DNA of 64,000 nucleotides, taken from the NCBI GenBank assembly GCA_028293725.1, contig JAQGOE010000070.1:1-64000 (forward strand), written 5' to 3'. A program made the position numbers and the translations under genes. The notes under the pieces are model-generated. The model was given only the letters and a program-made list of their open reading frames with translations. It was not told the DNA's origin and did no database searches. Source of the stretch: Gammaproteobacteria bacterium (lineage in GTDB: Bacteria > Pseudomonadota > Gammaproteobacteria > Steroidobacterales > Steroidobacteraceae). Of the stretch, positions 1 through 8,006 are shown piece after piece. Every line of letters starts with the position of its first letter. Within the stretch, counting starts at the first letter, position 1.

Positions 1-194
1 TACGTAGGATTCGCGTGGGTTGTGCGCACGATGATCTACACGTCGGACATGAGCATTCGCAACACGGGCTGTTTGCTGCACGGATCGAAAGAAGAAACAG
101 GATATTCTGATCGCGCTGAGAGCGTTGCGCCCGCATGCGAACTGCGTGAAAATAACAATAGGCTCACGACGATCCGGATCAAGCAGGACGAGGC

Positions 195-785
195 ATGGCT
201 ATGACGATACTCAAGCGCGACACGCACTACCACACCTACGCCGACTATCTCACGTGGTCTCGCGATTATGGCGATGAGTTGATCAATGGTTCCGCCTATG
301 TCAGAGAGCCGCCGTGCCCCTCCCGGCCGCACCAAGAGATTGTCGTTGAACTCTGTCGCCAGGCAGCCAATGCACTCGAAGACAAACCCTGCCGCGTATA
401 CGTCGCTCCGTTTGACGTGCGCTTACCCAAGTCCACCGAAGAGGACGACCAAGTCGATACCGTGGTGCAGCCCGATGTTTTCATCGTTTCCGACCTCAAG
501 AAGATCGATGCGCGCGGTGTGCGCGGTGCCCCCGATTGGGTCGCGGAGGTCCTCTCACCGAGCACCGCCAGGCACGACCAGACCGTTAAGCTTTCCGCTT
601 ACGAGCGAGCCGGCGTCCGCGAAGTCTGGCTCATAGATCCCGTCGATCGCACACTGACTATTTACCAGCTCGAGGCGGGATATTACGGACGCCCGACCAC
701 TCTCGAACTCAAAGGACGAACACAACTCACGGCCGTTCCTGGCGTCACCATTGATTGGGCCCGCGTGCTTGCCAAGATGTCGTAA
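195..785 (+). CDS. Uma2-family endonuclease-like protein
   Basis: This 196-residue protein has the Uma2 (DUF820) pattern, a PD-(D/E)XK nuclease-fold family common as stand-alone genes in bacteria. QPD at 92-94 and EVLSPS at 118-123 supply the acidic residues. K132 lies in the following helix, and the strand VREVWLIDP is at 141-149, as in the family. It ends in a typical small beta-rich tail. The cellular role of this family is unsettled; DNA cleavage is inferred from the fold only. No partner gene is adjacent: the next gene is convergent on the other strand after about 160 bp with nothing recognisable. Function is uncertain but family membership is fairly secure. Confidence 0.8.
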   Translation: MAMTILKRDTHYHTYADYLTWSRDYGDELINGSAYVREPPCPSRPHQEIVVELCRQAANALEDKPCRVYVAPFDVRLPKSTEEDDQVDTVVQPDVFIVSDLKKIDARGVRGAPDWVAEVLSPSTARHDQTVKLSAYERAGVREVWLIDPVDRTLTIYQLEAGYYGRPTTLELKGRTQLTAVPGVTIDWARVLAKMS

Positions 786-948
786 AGGTTGGTGTCGCCG
801 AACAGATGCGATTCTGGCGCCCGTCATTTCTGGCGCGCTCTTGGATAAAGGTTGGACACCAGCACACCTCTATGTGTTGTTCGCAATTCCGCCGGGTTGG
901 ATAATGGCCCTCGACCTGGGCGCCGCTCCTGCCGAGCCAGCATAAACC

Positions 949-2307
949 CTACAGGGATCTCAGGAATTCGATGATCGATTCCTGATCCGCCTGACTTTGT
1001 TTGTCGAAACGCTTTGTAACGTCGGTCGCTTCGCCGCGGTGACGGAGGATGGCATCGCGAAACGTCAGTGATGCCCCGTCATGCATTAGTGTCGTGTGCA
1101 TGCGGACGCCCCACAGGGGTGCGGTGCGAATTCTGTTGACGCTGGCCGCAAAGTCTTTTTGGGAAAACTCCTTCCACTGAGCCTTGTACACTTGTTTTCC
1201 GTAGTGCTCTTCCATGGCCACGGCGATGCCGTCGCCGGTGCCAACATCGTGCAACAGGTAGTCACTGTACGGATGAAAAGTTCTGTTTCCGAGGGCGTCG
1301 GGAATTGTGAATTTGCCACCATTGATAAGCGTGCCCGGGGGCGCGGTCGTTAACGTTGAAACATGACAGCTGCTGCAACCGATAGCGGCGAACAGTGTCT
1401 CGCCGGCCCTGGCCTCGGGAGTGCCGGCTCGCTCGACGTCGCGCGCAGGTGCTTTGGTCGCACGTATGAAACGTGCGAAATGGTCGAGATCCGACAGACC
1501 GTCCGGCCCCGGCCTGTCGTTCGGCTCGGCGACGGTATTGCACAGGTTGGTGACTTCATCCGGAAACAGGCGGTTGGTAATCCCGATTTCATTCAGGTAA
1601 GCATCGCCAGAGAAAGACAGCAGGCTCGCCTGCTGACTCTTCCAGCCGAAGCGGCCAACGCGAGTTTCGCCCGGAGACTCGAGGACGGGCACACGCAGAG
1701 CGAGCCCGCAGATCTTGCCGTGACTCTGCTTGCACTGTTTGTCCGAAATTGCGATGAGCGTCGAATCGTCGACCGCCTCGACAAAACCGTCTCCGAGCAG
1801 GCCCACTGAGCGGCGCAAGGTACGAATAGTCTCCGTATCCGGCATCCGTTCCTGAATCTCGACACCGGGAAAGGCGGCGTTGGGGCAGATGGCTCGCTGG
1901 TTCACCAGGGTGCGTCCCTTGATGACTTCCGATCCGCGGTTGATTGGGATTTCGGGGGTCTGGAATTGGCCCTGCGGCCCTTTGTGACCGACGCGCAGCT
2001 CCGTAACCTGACTCACGCCGCCGGAAACCGGACTTTGATGGCACTCGCGGCAGGACTGGCCGTTGAAGAGCGGACCGAGCCCGTTAGAGACCTCTTCGAA
2101 CTGCTCGAACTTGGCCTCGTCAGCCTGGTGCGTCTGATTGTCCACCACACCGTTGGTCGCGTTATCGAAGCCAACCGGCGCCCCGAGGATCTGCGGAACG
2201 GGTTTGGTGTTCGGCGACTGCCCCTGGTGGGTCACGGTCGAGCTCGTCGAGCAGGCTCCGAGAAAGATGAGGGGACTGCAAAATGCAAGGGCCTTCAAGG
2301 TCTTCAT
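949..2307 (-). CDS. Di-haem oxidoreductase (DUF1111/MauG-like) lipoprotein
   Basis: This is a periplasmic electron-transfer protein of the di-haem oxidoreductase family, related to MauG and cytochrome c peroxidases. Two haem c sites are visible: CRECH near residue 82 and CSSCH in the C-terminal half. I chose the ATG at 2307 because GGGAG lies 6 nt upstream and it gives a clean lipoprotein signal (MKTLKALAF..., lipobox LGAC followed by STSS). The longer ORF start at 2364 would put a hydrophilic tail before the signal. The protein is about 452 residues, normal for the family. It is monocistronic and convergent with the Uma2-like gene. The substrate is unknown; members often accompany metal or peroxide metabolism. 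Confidence 0.85.
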   Translation of the reverse strand: MKTLKALAFCSPLIFLGACSTSSTVTHQGQSPNTKPVPQILGAPVGFDNATNGVVDNQTHQADEAKFEQFEEVSNGLGPLFNGQSCRECHQSPVSGGVSQVTELRVGHKGPQGQFQTPEIPINRGSEVIKGRTLVNQRAICPNAAFPGVEIQERMPDTETIRTLRRSVGLLGDGFVEAVDDSTLIAISDKQCKQSHGKICGLALRVPVLESPGETRVGRFGWKSQQASLLSFSGDAYLNEIGITNRLFPDEVTNLCNTVAEPNDRPGPDGLSDLDHFARFIRATKAPARDVERAGTPEARAGETLFAAIGCSSCHVSTLTTAPPGTLINGGKFTIPDALGNRTFHPYSDYLLHDVGTGDGIAVAMEEHYGKQVYKAQWKEFSQKDFAASVNRIRTAPLWGVRMHTTLMHDGASLTFRDAILRHRGEATDVTKRFDKQSQADQESIIEFLRSL

Positions 2308-2466
2308 AAATGACTCCCTGGGCTGCCCACCTATGAATCTATCCCCGTTTCGACCGAGCGGCAAACCGGGTCTGACCGGCCCTCTGGAGCGTACTTTGGG
2401 CTTATGCTTGGCCGGAATTGTTGCGGCCGCGCGTCCGGGTCGCCTGCCACGCCTGAACGCGAACGC

Positions 2467-2856
2467 CTAAGTGACAACCGATGACTGGATCGCAATCCCG
2501 GGCAGCAGTAGCTTCGTGATCAGTGTCTCCGCCGCGACATCCAGTATTTGTTTCTTTTGCTCCTCGGTTAGCGGCTTGGTGAATGACAGGCGCTGGTCGA
2601 TATGCTCGAGGCCGGCATCGTCTCGCGACCATCGCAGTCCGACCGTAACTTTCCCTAATGACCAGTCGTTGCTGACCGCGTGCTTGCGCAATGCGATCGC
2701 GGTACAGGCGCCGAGGCTCGCGAGCAATAGCTCGCGCGGAGCAAATCCGGCGTCGCTACCGCCCGCGGAAGCCGTGGCATCGGCCGTCATGTGATGGTGT
2801 CCTGAGACGATCTGCTGGACGTGCTGATGTTCATTGATTACGGTGACGTAGGCCAT
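2467..2856 (-). CDS. OsmC/Ohr-family protein
   Basis: This 129-residue protein of the OsmC superfamily is related to organic-hydroperoxide reductases. The peroxidatic cysteine is clear: C51 in the helix motif LLASLGACTA. OsmC/Ohr enzymes normally use a second, resolving cysteine about 60 residues later. The equivalent C-terminal helix here (ETLITKLL) carries none, so this is an OsmC-like variant that may use an external thiol or have another role. It lies 160 bp upstream of the di-haem lipoprotein gene on the same strand and may be co-transcribed with it. The start ATG at 2856 has a GGAAC purine stretch upstream. Peroxide reduction is a family inference. Confidence 0.8.
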   Translation of the reverse strand: MAYVTVINEHQHVQQIVSGHHHMTADATASAGGSDAGFAPRELLLASLGACTAIALRKHAVSNDWSLGKVTVGLRWSRDDAGLEHIDQRLSFTKPLTEEQKKQILDVAAETLITKLLLPGIAIQSSVVT

Positions 2857-2983
2857 AAAGTGTTCCTTTCGGTGTCAGAAATTTCAGACGGTCTACACAG
2901 CACCTATCAGCAATACTCGCACTCGCCCCGCGTTGTCGATCTCGTCGATTGCGAGGGGGCAAAGCGGGCGAGAAAGAGCCAGA

Positions 2984-4642
2984 TTATGGCCCGGCTGTTA
3001 CGCGATCGCCGCCCGTAATGGTCGCCAGAACGCTTTCGGGTTGCATGGGAGCTCGATCCGCCCTCCAGGCGACGTGGAGATCCGGCCGGGCAATACACAG
3101 TGCGTGTCGATAGGGCTGGGGAATCCGGCCAAAGTCAATATCCAACAGTGTGAGCGGAATATGCCACCTGCCGGCCTCGGCAACCAACGAGCCGACTTCG
3201 ACGGATGGATCGAACCGCAGCAGAGTGAATTCGGGGCCCAGCAGGTCGTATAAGGAGCGGCCATCGGGGAGCCAAAGGTGCGGCAGGCGACAACCTGGCA
3301 CCGTTGACGGCGAATAGTCGTACATTGAATAGCTGGGGGCGGGCTCTCCATCGTAAATGATGAGCGGAGAATTCACGTAGAAGTAGCCATAGTTAAGCCC
3401 TGCGCATGCGAATTGTTGCACATGCAAGTTGTACGCGGCATCTCCGATGCGCTTGCGCACCGCCGCTCCCTCAGATGAGGGATCGTCAACGCTCCGTGGT
3501 ATCGACGACCGTTCCGCGATCGCCCCCATCGCGTGGCGCATGGCGAAACGGGACACCTGCTCGGTGATCGGGAGCCGCTCAATCTCGTAGCCGTCGAGAA
3601 TAGAGGATGGCGCCCAGCCGTTCAGGTGCGCCGCGAGTTGCCAGGAGAGGTCCATTGCGTCGGCAATGCCCGCATTCATCCCATATCCCGCATACGGCAC
3701 CCACAGATGTGCCGCATCGCCACAGATGAAGACACGTCCATCCCGCAGCTTGTCCACGACGAGTCTGCGACCGATCCAATCCTCCTTCGCCAACAACTCG
3801 TACGCGAACGACTCGTCGACTCCTAGCAGCAGACGAATACACGCATCACGGTCCGCTGCGTCAAAATCCGGCTCCCCCGGTAGCAGGTAGTTATGGAGCA
3901 GCCACAGCTCCTTGCCGTCGATGGCAACGAGGTTCCCCGCACGCTCGGGCGTGTACAGATAGCTCATCCAGGCATTCGGTTTGGTTACGATGTCGATCAG
4001 GCGTGGTGCACGGATGAAGCTCGACTGAACACGCTGTACTACGTCATCCCCGTGCAGGTTGGCCCCGATCGCTTTTCTTGCAAGCGAACGTCCGCCATCG
4101 CATCCAACAACATACTCGGCAGTGACTTCGAAGCTCTCGCCAGTCCTCGCGTTTCTGCCAAGTAGCCGGGCACTCGCAGTGTCCTGGCGGATTTCCTCGA
4201 CGCGACAATCGTTCAGTATGCGAATTCGTTCGCATGCTGCGGCTTCGGCGTAGAGAATGGGCTCGAAATAGATCTGGTTGACACGGTGGGCCGGTTCCGG
4301 CGTCGGCCACCATCCATCCGGACCGCTTTTGTCAGTATAACGGGTGCGTCGGCAGGGTAGGTGGATACGAGTCAACTCATACCCGGTGGCGCGCGTACGG
4401 ACAGTCACGTCGTTGGGATAGTCGTCGGGCAGCCCTGCCGCCCGTAGGCGCTCGACAAACCCCAGGCGACGAAACGTTTCCATCGTGCGGGACGCAATGT
4501 GGTTGCATTTGACACTCGGAGGCTCTCCCGCCGGCCTCTGCTCCACAATGGTGACCTGGATTCCTCGCCATGCCAGATCGAGCGCCAGGCACAGCCCGAC
4601 GGGTCCTGCCCCAATAATCGCTACCTGAGTTTCACGTGGCAT
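2984..4642 (-). CDS. FAD-dependent aromatic-ring monooxygenase (PheA/TfdB type)
   Basis: This is a class A flavoprotein hydroxylase of about 552 residues that uses NAD(P)H and O2 to hydroxylate a phenolic ring in the cytoplasm. GAGPVG at residues 11-16 binds the ADP of FAD. GCDGGRS is the DG motif, and GDAAHLWVPYAGYGMN near residue 306 is the second FAD motif. The last 150 residues form the thioredoxin-like tail typical of phenol and 2,4-dichlorophenol hydroxylases. The start at 4642 (MPRETQ) puts the Rossmann motif at the usual place; the upstream ATG at 4708 adds 22 basic residues with no homology. It is divergent from a TonB receptor across a 183-bp promoter region. The substrate is unknown; a plant or lignin phenol, or a resorcinol, is plausible. 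Confidence 0.88.
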   Translation of the reverse strand: MPRETQVAIIGAGPVGLCLALDLAWRGIQVTIVEQRPAGEPPSVKCNHIASRTMETFRRLGFVERLRAAGLPDDYPNDVTVRTRATGYELTRIHLPCRRTRYTDKSGPDGWWPTPEPAHRVNQIYFEPILYAEAAACERIRILNDCRVEEIRQDTASARLLGRNARTGESFEVTAEYVVGCDGGRSLARKAIGANLHGDDVVQRVQSSFIRAPRLIDIVTKPNAWMSYLYTPERAGNLVAIDGKELWLLHNYLLPGEPDFDAADRDACIRLLLGVDESFAYELLAKEDWIGRRLVVDKLRDGRVFICGDAAHLWVPYAGYGMNAGIADAMDLSWQLAAHLNGWAPSSILDGYEIERLPITEQVSRFAMRHAMGAIAERSSIPRSVDDPSSEGAAVRKRIGDAAYNLHVQQFACAGLNYGYFYVNSPLIIYDGEPAPSYSMYDYSPSTVPGCRLPHLWLPDGRSLYDLLGPEFTLLRFDPSVEVGSLVAEAGRWHIPLTLLDIDFGRIPQPYRHALCIARPDLHVAWRADRAPMQPESVLATITGGDRVTAGP

Positions 4643-4825
4643 AGCAACGCTCTTTGCGCCAGATGTAGGGCCAATGATACGCCTCCGGCGAAATACGTGT
4701 CTTGACACGCATCTGCCTATGTGTTGAATTTGGCCCTCAGATTGGAGTATTGGGCCCTATGGGACCCGTTCGTCAATCGCACGCGTAAACCGATAAGTAC
4801 ATTGAGACTACGGTAAGGGGGGCGC
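4643..4825. promoter_or_regulatory. Divergent promoter region with palindrome and TTGGNCCCT repeats
   Basis: The region separates the monooxygenase from the receptor gene. It holds a 14-bp inverted repeat at 4697-4710 (CGTGTC-TT-GACACG) that contains a TTGACA -35-like hexamer. It also holds three copies of a TTGG(G)CCCT element: inverted near 4667, then direct near 4731 and 4757. The repeats suggest operators for a local regulator, perhaps the MarR protein at 7431, but this assignment is a guess. A strong ribosome-binding site, AAGGGGGG, precedes the receptor ATG. Confidence 0.45.
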
Positions 4826-7303
4826 ATGAGGGGCTATAGGTCCGAGGGGGCACGCTTGGTCGTGCCGGCCGTTATCGCGGCGTTGATTGTTGCTTCATCC
4901 GTGGCGCTCGGGCAGACGAGCACCGATCAGGCGAGTACGCAAAATAGCACCGCCGCGAGCAGCGGACTCGAAGAGGTGGTCGTCACGGCGCGCTATCGCC
5001 AGGAAAACCTGCAGACAACCCCAGTGGCTATTACCGCCATCACTGCCGAGGAAATCGAATCGCGCGGGTTCGTAAACACCTCGGACATCGCGTTCACCAC
5101 GCCAAATGCCGTGGCAAGGCCGGCACAGCAAGCCTTCGGAAATACGATGACGTATTTCATCCGCGGCATCGGCCAGTCGGACTTCAACTTCGCGTTCGAG
5201 CCGGGCGTCGGCATCTATGTGGACGACGTTTACTATCCAACCACGATGGCGTCGCAGTTCGACTTGCTGGATATTCAGGATGTGGAAACGCTGCGCGGCC
5301 CGCAAGGTACCCTGTTTGGCCGCGGTGCGATTGGCGGTGCGGTACGCTACAACTCCAAGCAGCCCAAGGGAGACAATTCCGGCTACCTGGAGGCGACCGT
5401 AGGAGACTTCCATCGCGTTGATGTACGCGGCGGATTCGACCTTTCGATCATCCCTGACAAACTGTTCGCGCGCATTACCGGTGTCGGGCGCAAGCAGGAC
5501 GGATATCAGAAGATGATCGACTTCGCGTGTGCCAACCCGTCGGAAGCGGGAACCTTACCTGTAACGGTCCGTAACCGACTCTCGGGCTGCCAGGTAGGCA
5601 CGCTCGGCGGCACCGACATCGCGGGAGCGCGCGCTCAGTTTCGTTTCGTCGCGACAGACACAATGGACTTCGAGGCCGCCATCGATTACCAACGCGACGA
5701 CTCACCGGCCCGCGCGGACACACTGAAGGCGATCGGGCCCCTGGTCGGCGGGTTTGCCGCCTGGGATCAGGCGATGTTCAACGGCACGATACCCGGCCCG
5801 AATGGGACTACGATCCGTCCCAACCCCAACTTTTTCGGTTATGGGGTCCACTATGACAACCGTTTCGTCCCATCGAGTCCCTATATCACCTACGACACGT
5901 TCACCGATCCCTATTCGGGTTTGAGCTATCCGCCCAAGACTTCACTCAGTCAGAAGGGCGTTTCGGGCACCTGGACCTGGAGGTTGACCGATGACGTGAA
6001 CATGAAGTTCATTACCGCCTGGCGCAACTGGCATGGATATTTTTCCACCGATCAGGATGGCTCTCCGCTCGGACTTTCCGTGGTCGACGGCATTCAGGAC
6101 TTCACCTATCGCACGAATGAGTTGCGTTTCGAGGGCACGCTGTTCAAGCGCTTGGACTGGACGATGGGCGCGTTCTACTATGATGGCAATTCCTCGAGCG
6201 CCCAGGCAGTTGAACTGCCGCAGGTAGGTCCATTGGCGGCCTACCTCGCCGATCCTCAGCTGAACGCTCTTCTGGTCAACGGCCTCGACCACGGGCACTT
6301 CGAGAACAAGTCCGCGTACCTGCACGGCATCTACCATCTCACCGACGCGTTGCGGATGACTGCCGGTGCGCGCGTATCCAACGACAAGAAGAGCGACCTG
6401 AACGACAACACCATTGTGGTGCAGACGGTCAGCAGCAGTCAGACCCACTTTGACTGGCTGCTGGGCGCCGACTATCAATTCGTGCCCGCAGTCATGGGTT
6501 ATGTTTCGGCCGCGACCGGCTATCGACCGCCCGCATTCAACCCACGACCGTTTCAGGCGTCACAATTCAAGCCGGTATCGGGTGAGGACCTCACGGAATA
6601 CGAAATCGGTGTGAAGAGCGACTTGTTTGACCATCGTGCGCGCGTGAACCTCGCTGTCTTCTACGGCGACTATAAGAAGCACATCGTGGCGGCCAGCGGT
6701 CTCGAATGCGTGACCAACCCCGATGGCTCCTGTGCTGGTGGCCCAAATGCTCCGGCGGTGGTGCCGCTGACAGCGTACGTGAATGCTCCTGCGAAACTCA
6801 GCGGCGTCGAGTTGGATGCCCAGTTTCGGCCTCTCGAGGGTCTATTACTGACGGCCTCGACCGGCTACCTGCATACGTCGGCGAGTGCCATCACCTTCCA
6901 AGGAGTTCCCTACACGGGACTGACACCGACCGGCGAATTCGGCGGTGTACCTCAGTGGACGGCGTCGGCGAGCGCGCAATACACCCTTACGTTGCCGAAC
7001 GGCGCCACCGTGTCACCGCGCTACGATGCGTATATGAACACCCGCATCTGCGAGTTCGCCCCCAACACCGCGACGGGATACACCGCGCTGAACTCCTGTG
7101 CCGGTGGATTCGTGCTGCAGAACGTACGGCTGGAGTATGCCACCAAGGATCGTGACTGGACGGCGGCCGTAGGGATCAACAATGTGGCCAACAAGTTCTA
7201 TTGGCAAGACATCTTCGATCTGACGGCCTTCGGCGAGCCCACCATCGAAGGGCAGCCGAGTGCGCCACGGATGTGGTATCTGACTGTGCGCCGCAACTTC
7301 TGA
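4826..7303 (+). CDS. TonB-dependent outer-membrane receptor 1
   Basis: This 825-residue receptor imports a substrate across the outer membrane with TonB energy. It has a signal peptide (hydrophobic residues 10-30, cleavage near ALG-QTS) and then a TonB-box-like segment LEEVVVTARYRQEN around residues 48-61. The plug domain includes the signature ETLRGPQGTLFGRG. A long beta-barrel ends in the aromatic terminus RRNF. It is strongly similar in layout to the receptor at 45907: both have a Cys-containing loop after the DGY strand, so the two are likely paralogues. The ATG at 4826 follows AAGGGGGG. It is divergent from a phenol-type monooxygenase, which suggests uptake of an aromatic or plant-derived compound. 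Confidence 0.93.
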   Translation: MRGYRSEGARLVVPAVIAALIVASSVALGQTSTDQASTQNSTAASSGLEEVVVTARYRQENLQTTPVAITAITAEEIESRGFVNTSDIAFTTPNAVARPAQQAFGNTMTYFIRGIGQSDFNFAFEPGVGIYVDDVYYPTTMASQFDLLDIQDVETLRGPQGTLFGRGAIGGAVRYNSKQPKGDNSGYLEATVGDFHRVDVRGGFDLSIIPDKLFARITGVGRKQDGYQKMIDFACANPSEAGTLPVTVRNRLSGCQVGTLGGTDIAGARAQFRFVATDTMDFEAAIDYQRDDSPARADTLKAIGPLVGGFAAWDQAMFNGTIPGPNGTTIRPNPNFFGYGVHYDNRFVPSSPYITYDTFTDPYSGLSYPPKTSLSQKGVSGTWTWRLTDDVNMKFITAWRNWHGYFSTDQDGSPLGLSVVDGIQDFTYRTNELRFEGTLFKRLDWTMGAFYYDGNSSSAQAVELPQVGPLAAYLADPQLNALLVNGLDHGHFENKSAYLHGIYHLTDALRMTAGARVSNDKKSDLNDNTIVVQTVSSSQTHFDWLLGADYQFVPAVMGYVSAATGYRPPAFNPRPFQASQFKPVSGEDLTEYEIGVKSDLFDHRARVNLAVFYGDYKKHIVAASGLECVTNPDGSCAGGPNAPAVVPLTAYVNAPAKLSGVELDAQFRPLEGLLLTASTGYLHTSASAITFQGVPYTGLTPTGEFGGVPQWTASASAQYTLTLPNGATVSPRYDAYMNTRICEFAPNTATGYTALNSCAGGFVLQNVRLEYATKDRDWTAAVGINNVANKFYWQDIFDLTAFGEPTIEGQPSAPRMWYLTVRRNF

Positions 7304-7347
7304 CCGGGGCACGCAGCCGGGGGCGCCTAGACCGGGGCGCGCAGCCG
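7303..7347. repeat. Pair of 17-bp direct repeats
   Basis: ACCGGGGC(A/G)CGCAGCCG occurs at 7303-7319 and again at 7331-7347, with 16 of 17 bases identical and a 28-bp period. The pair sits between the stop codon of receptor 1 and the MarR gene. It could be a regulator site or a small local duplication. Confidence 0.5.
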
Positions 7348-7430
7348 ACGGGGCTGGAGGGACCGGCTCTTCGCGGTGCCGGACGAGACGGGCACGGGTA
7401 TGATCACGTGAACCGAACCGGACGCCGCGA

Positions 7431-7976
7431 ATGAGCAGGTCACCCCGTAAGAAGTCGATCCATGCGAGGAAGCCAAAAGGGGCGCCGCGAGATACGCAAG
7501 AGCCGCTAACCCCGCAGGGCATACACCAGAGCCTGTTCATGATCAAGGTGCTTGATCTGGCGAGCAGCATCGATCGCGCCGCCAGTGCGTACTACGGCAC
7601 CCGCTTTGGCCTGAGGATCGCCGACCTGAGAGTTCTGGTGCATACCGCGCGCTCGCCGGGTTTGTCGCTGGTTGAAATCAGTCGGCGTGCGCGCATCGAC
7701 CGGGCTTGGATCAGCCGCTCAGTACAGCGGCTCGAGAAGCGCGGGCTGGTCAGAAAATGCCCGGTGGACGGAGACGATCGCGCGCACAGCGTCTTCTTGT
7801 CAGACAAGGGTGACGCCTTGCTGCGGCAGCTGATCCCGATCATCCAGCAGAGGCAACGCAAGTTCCTGCAGGGCGAGAACCACAAGGAGCTGGAGCAAGC
7901 CCTGGATCGCCTGGCGCGCCGCATCGAGGAGATGATCGCCGACGATGAGGCCGAGTGGGAGGGGAGAGTCGACTAG
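7431..7976 (+). CDS. MarR-family transcriptional regulator
   Basis: This 181-residue winged-helix repressor or activator has a basic, disordered N-terminus (about 35 residues). The MarR core is clear: the recognition region LVEISRRARIDRAWISRSVQ, then the wing RLEKRGLVRKCPVDGDDRAHSVFLSDKG with the conserved D-x-R wing residues, and a C-terminal dimerisation helix. MarR proteins often sense phenolic ligands, which fits the neighbouring catabolic genes. It lies 30 bp upstream of a quinohaemoprotein gene and probably forms an operon with it. The direct repeats at 7303-7347 and the repeats at 4643-4825 are candidate binding sites. Confidence 0.88.
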   Translation: MSRSPRKKSIHARKPKGAPRDTQEPLTPQGIHQSLFMIKVLDLASSIDRAASAYYGTRFGLRIADLRVLVHTARSPGLSLVEISRRARIDRAWISRSVQRLEKRGLVRKCPVDGDDRAHSVFLSDKGDALLRQLIPIIQQRQRKFLQGENHKELEQALDRLARRIEEMIADDEAEWEGRVD

Positions 7977-8006
7977 CCGGCGGTGACCGTAATCAGCAGG
8001 GGGGGC

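Noticed and set aside
195..785. Uma2-like protein considered as part of a defence or transposon module
   Set aside because: No transposase, Cas or restriction partner lies nearby; it is a lone gene.
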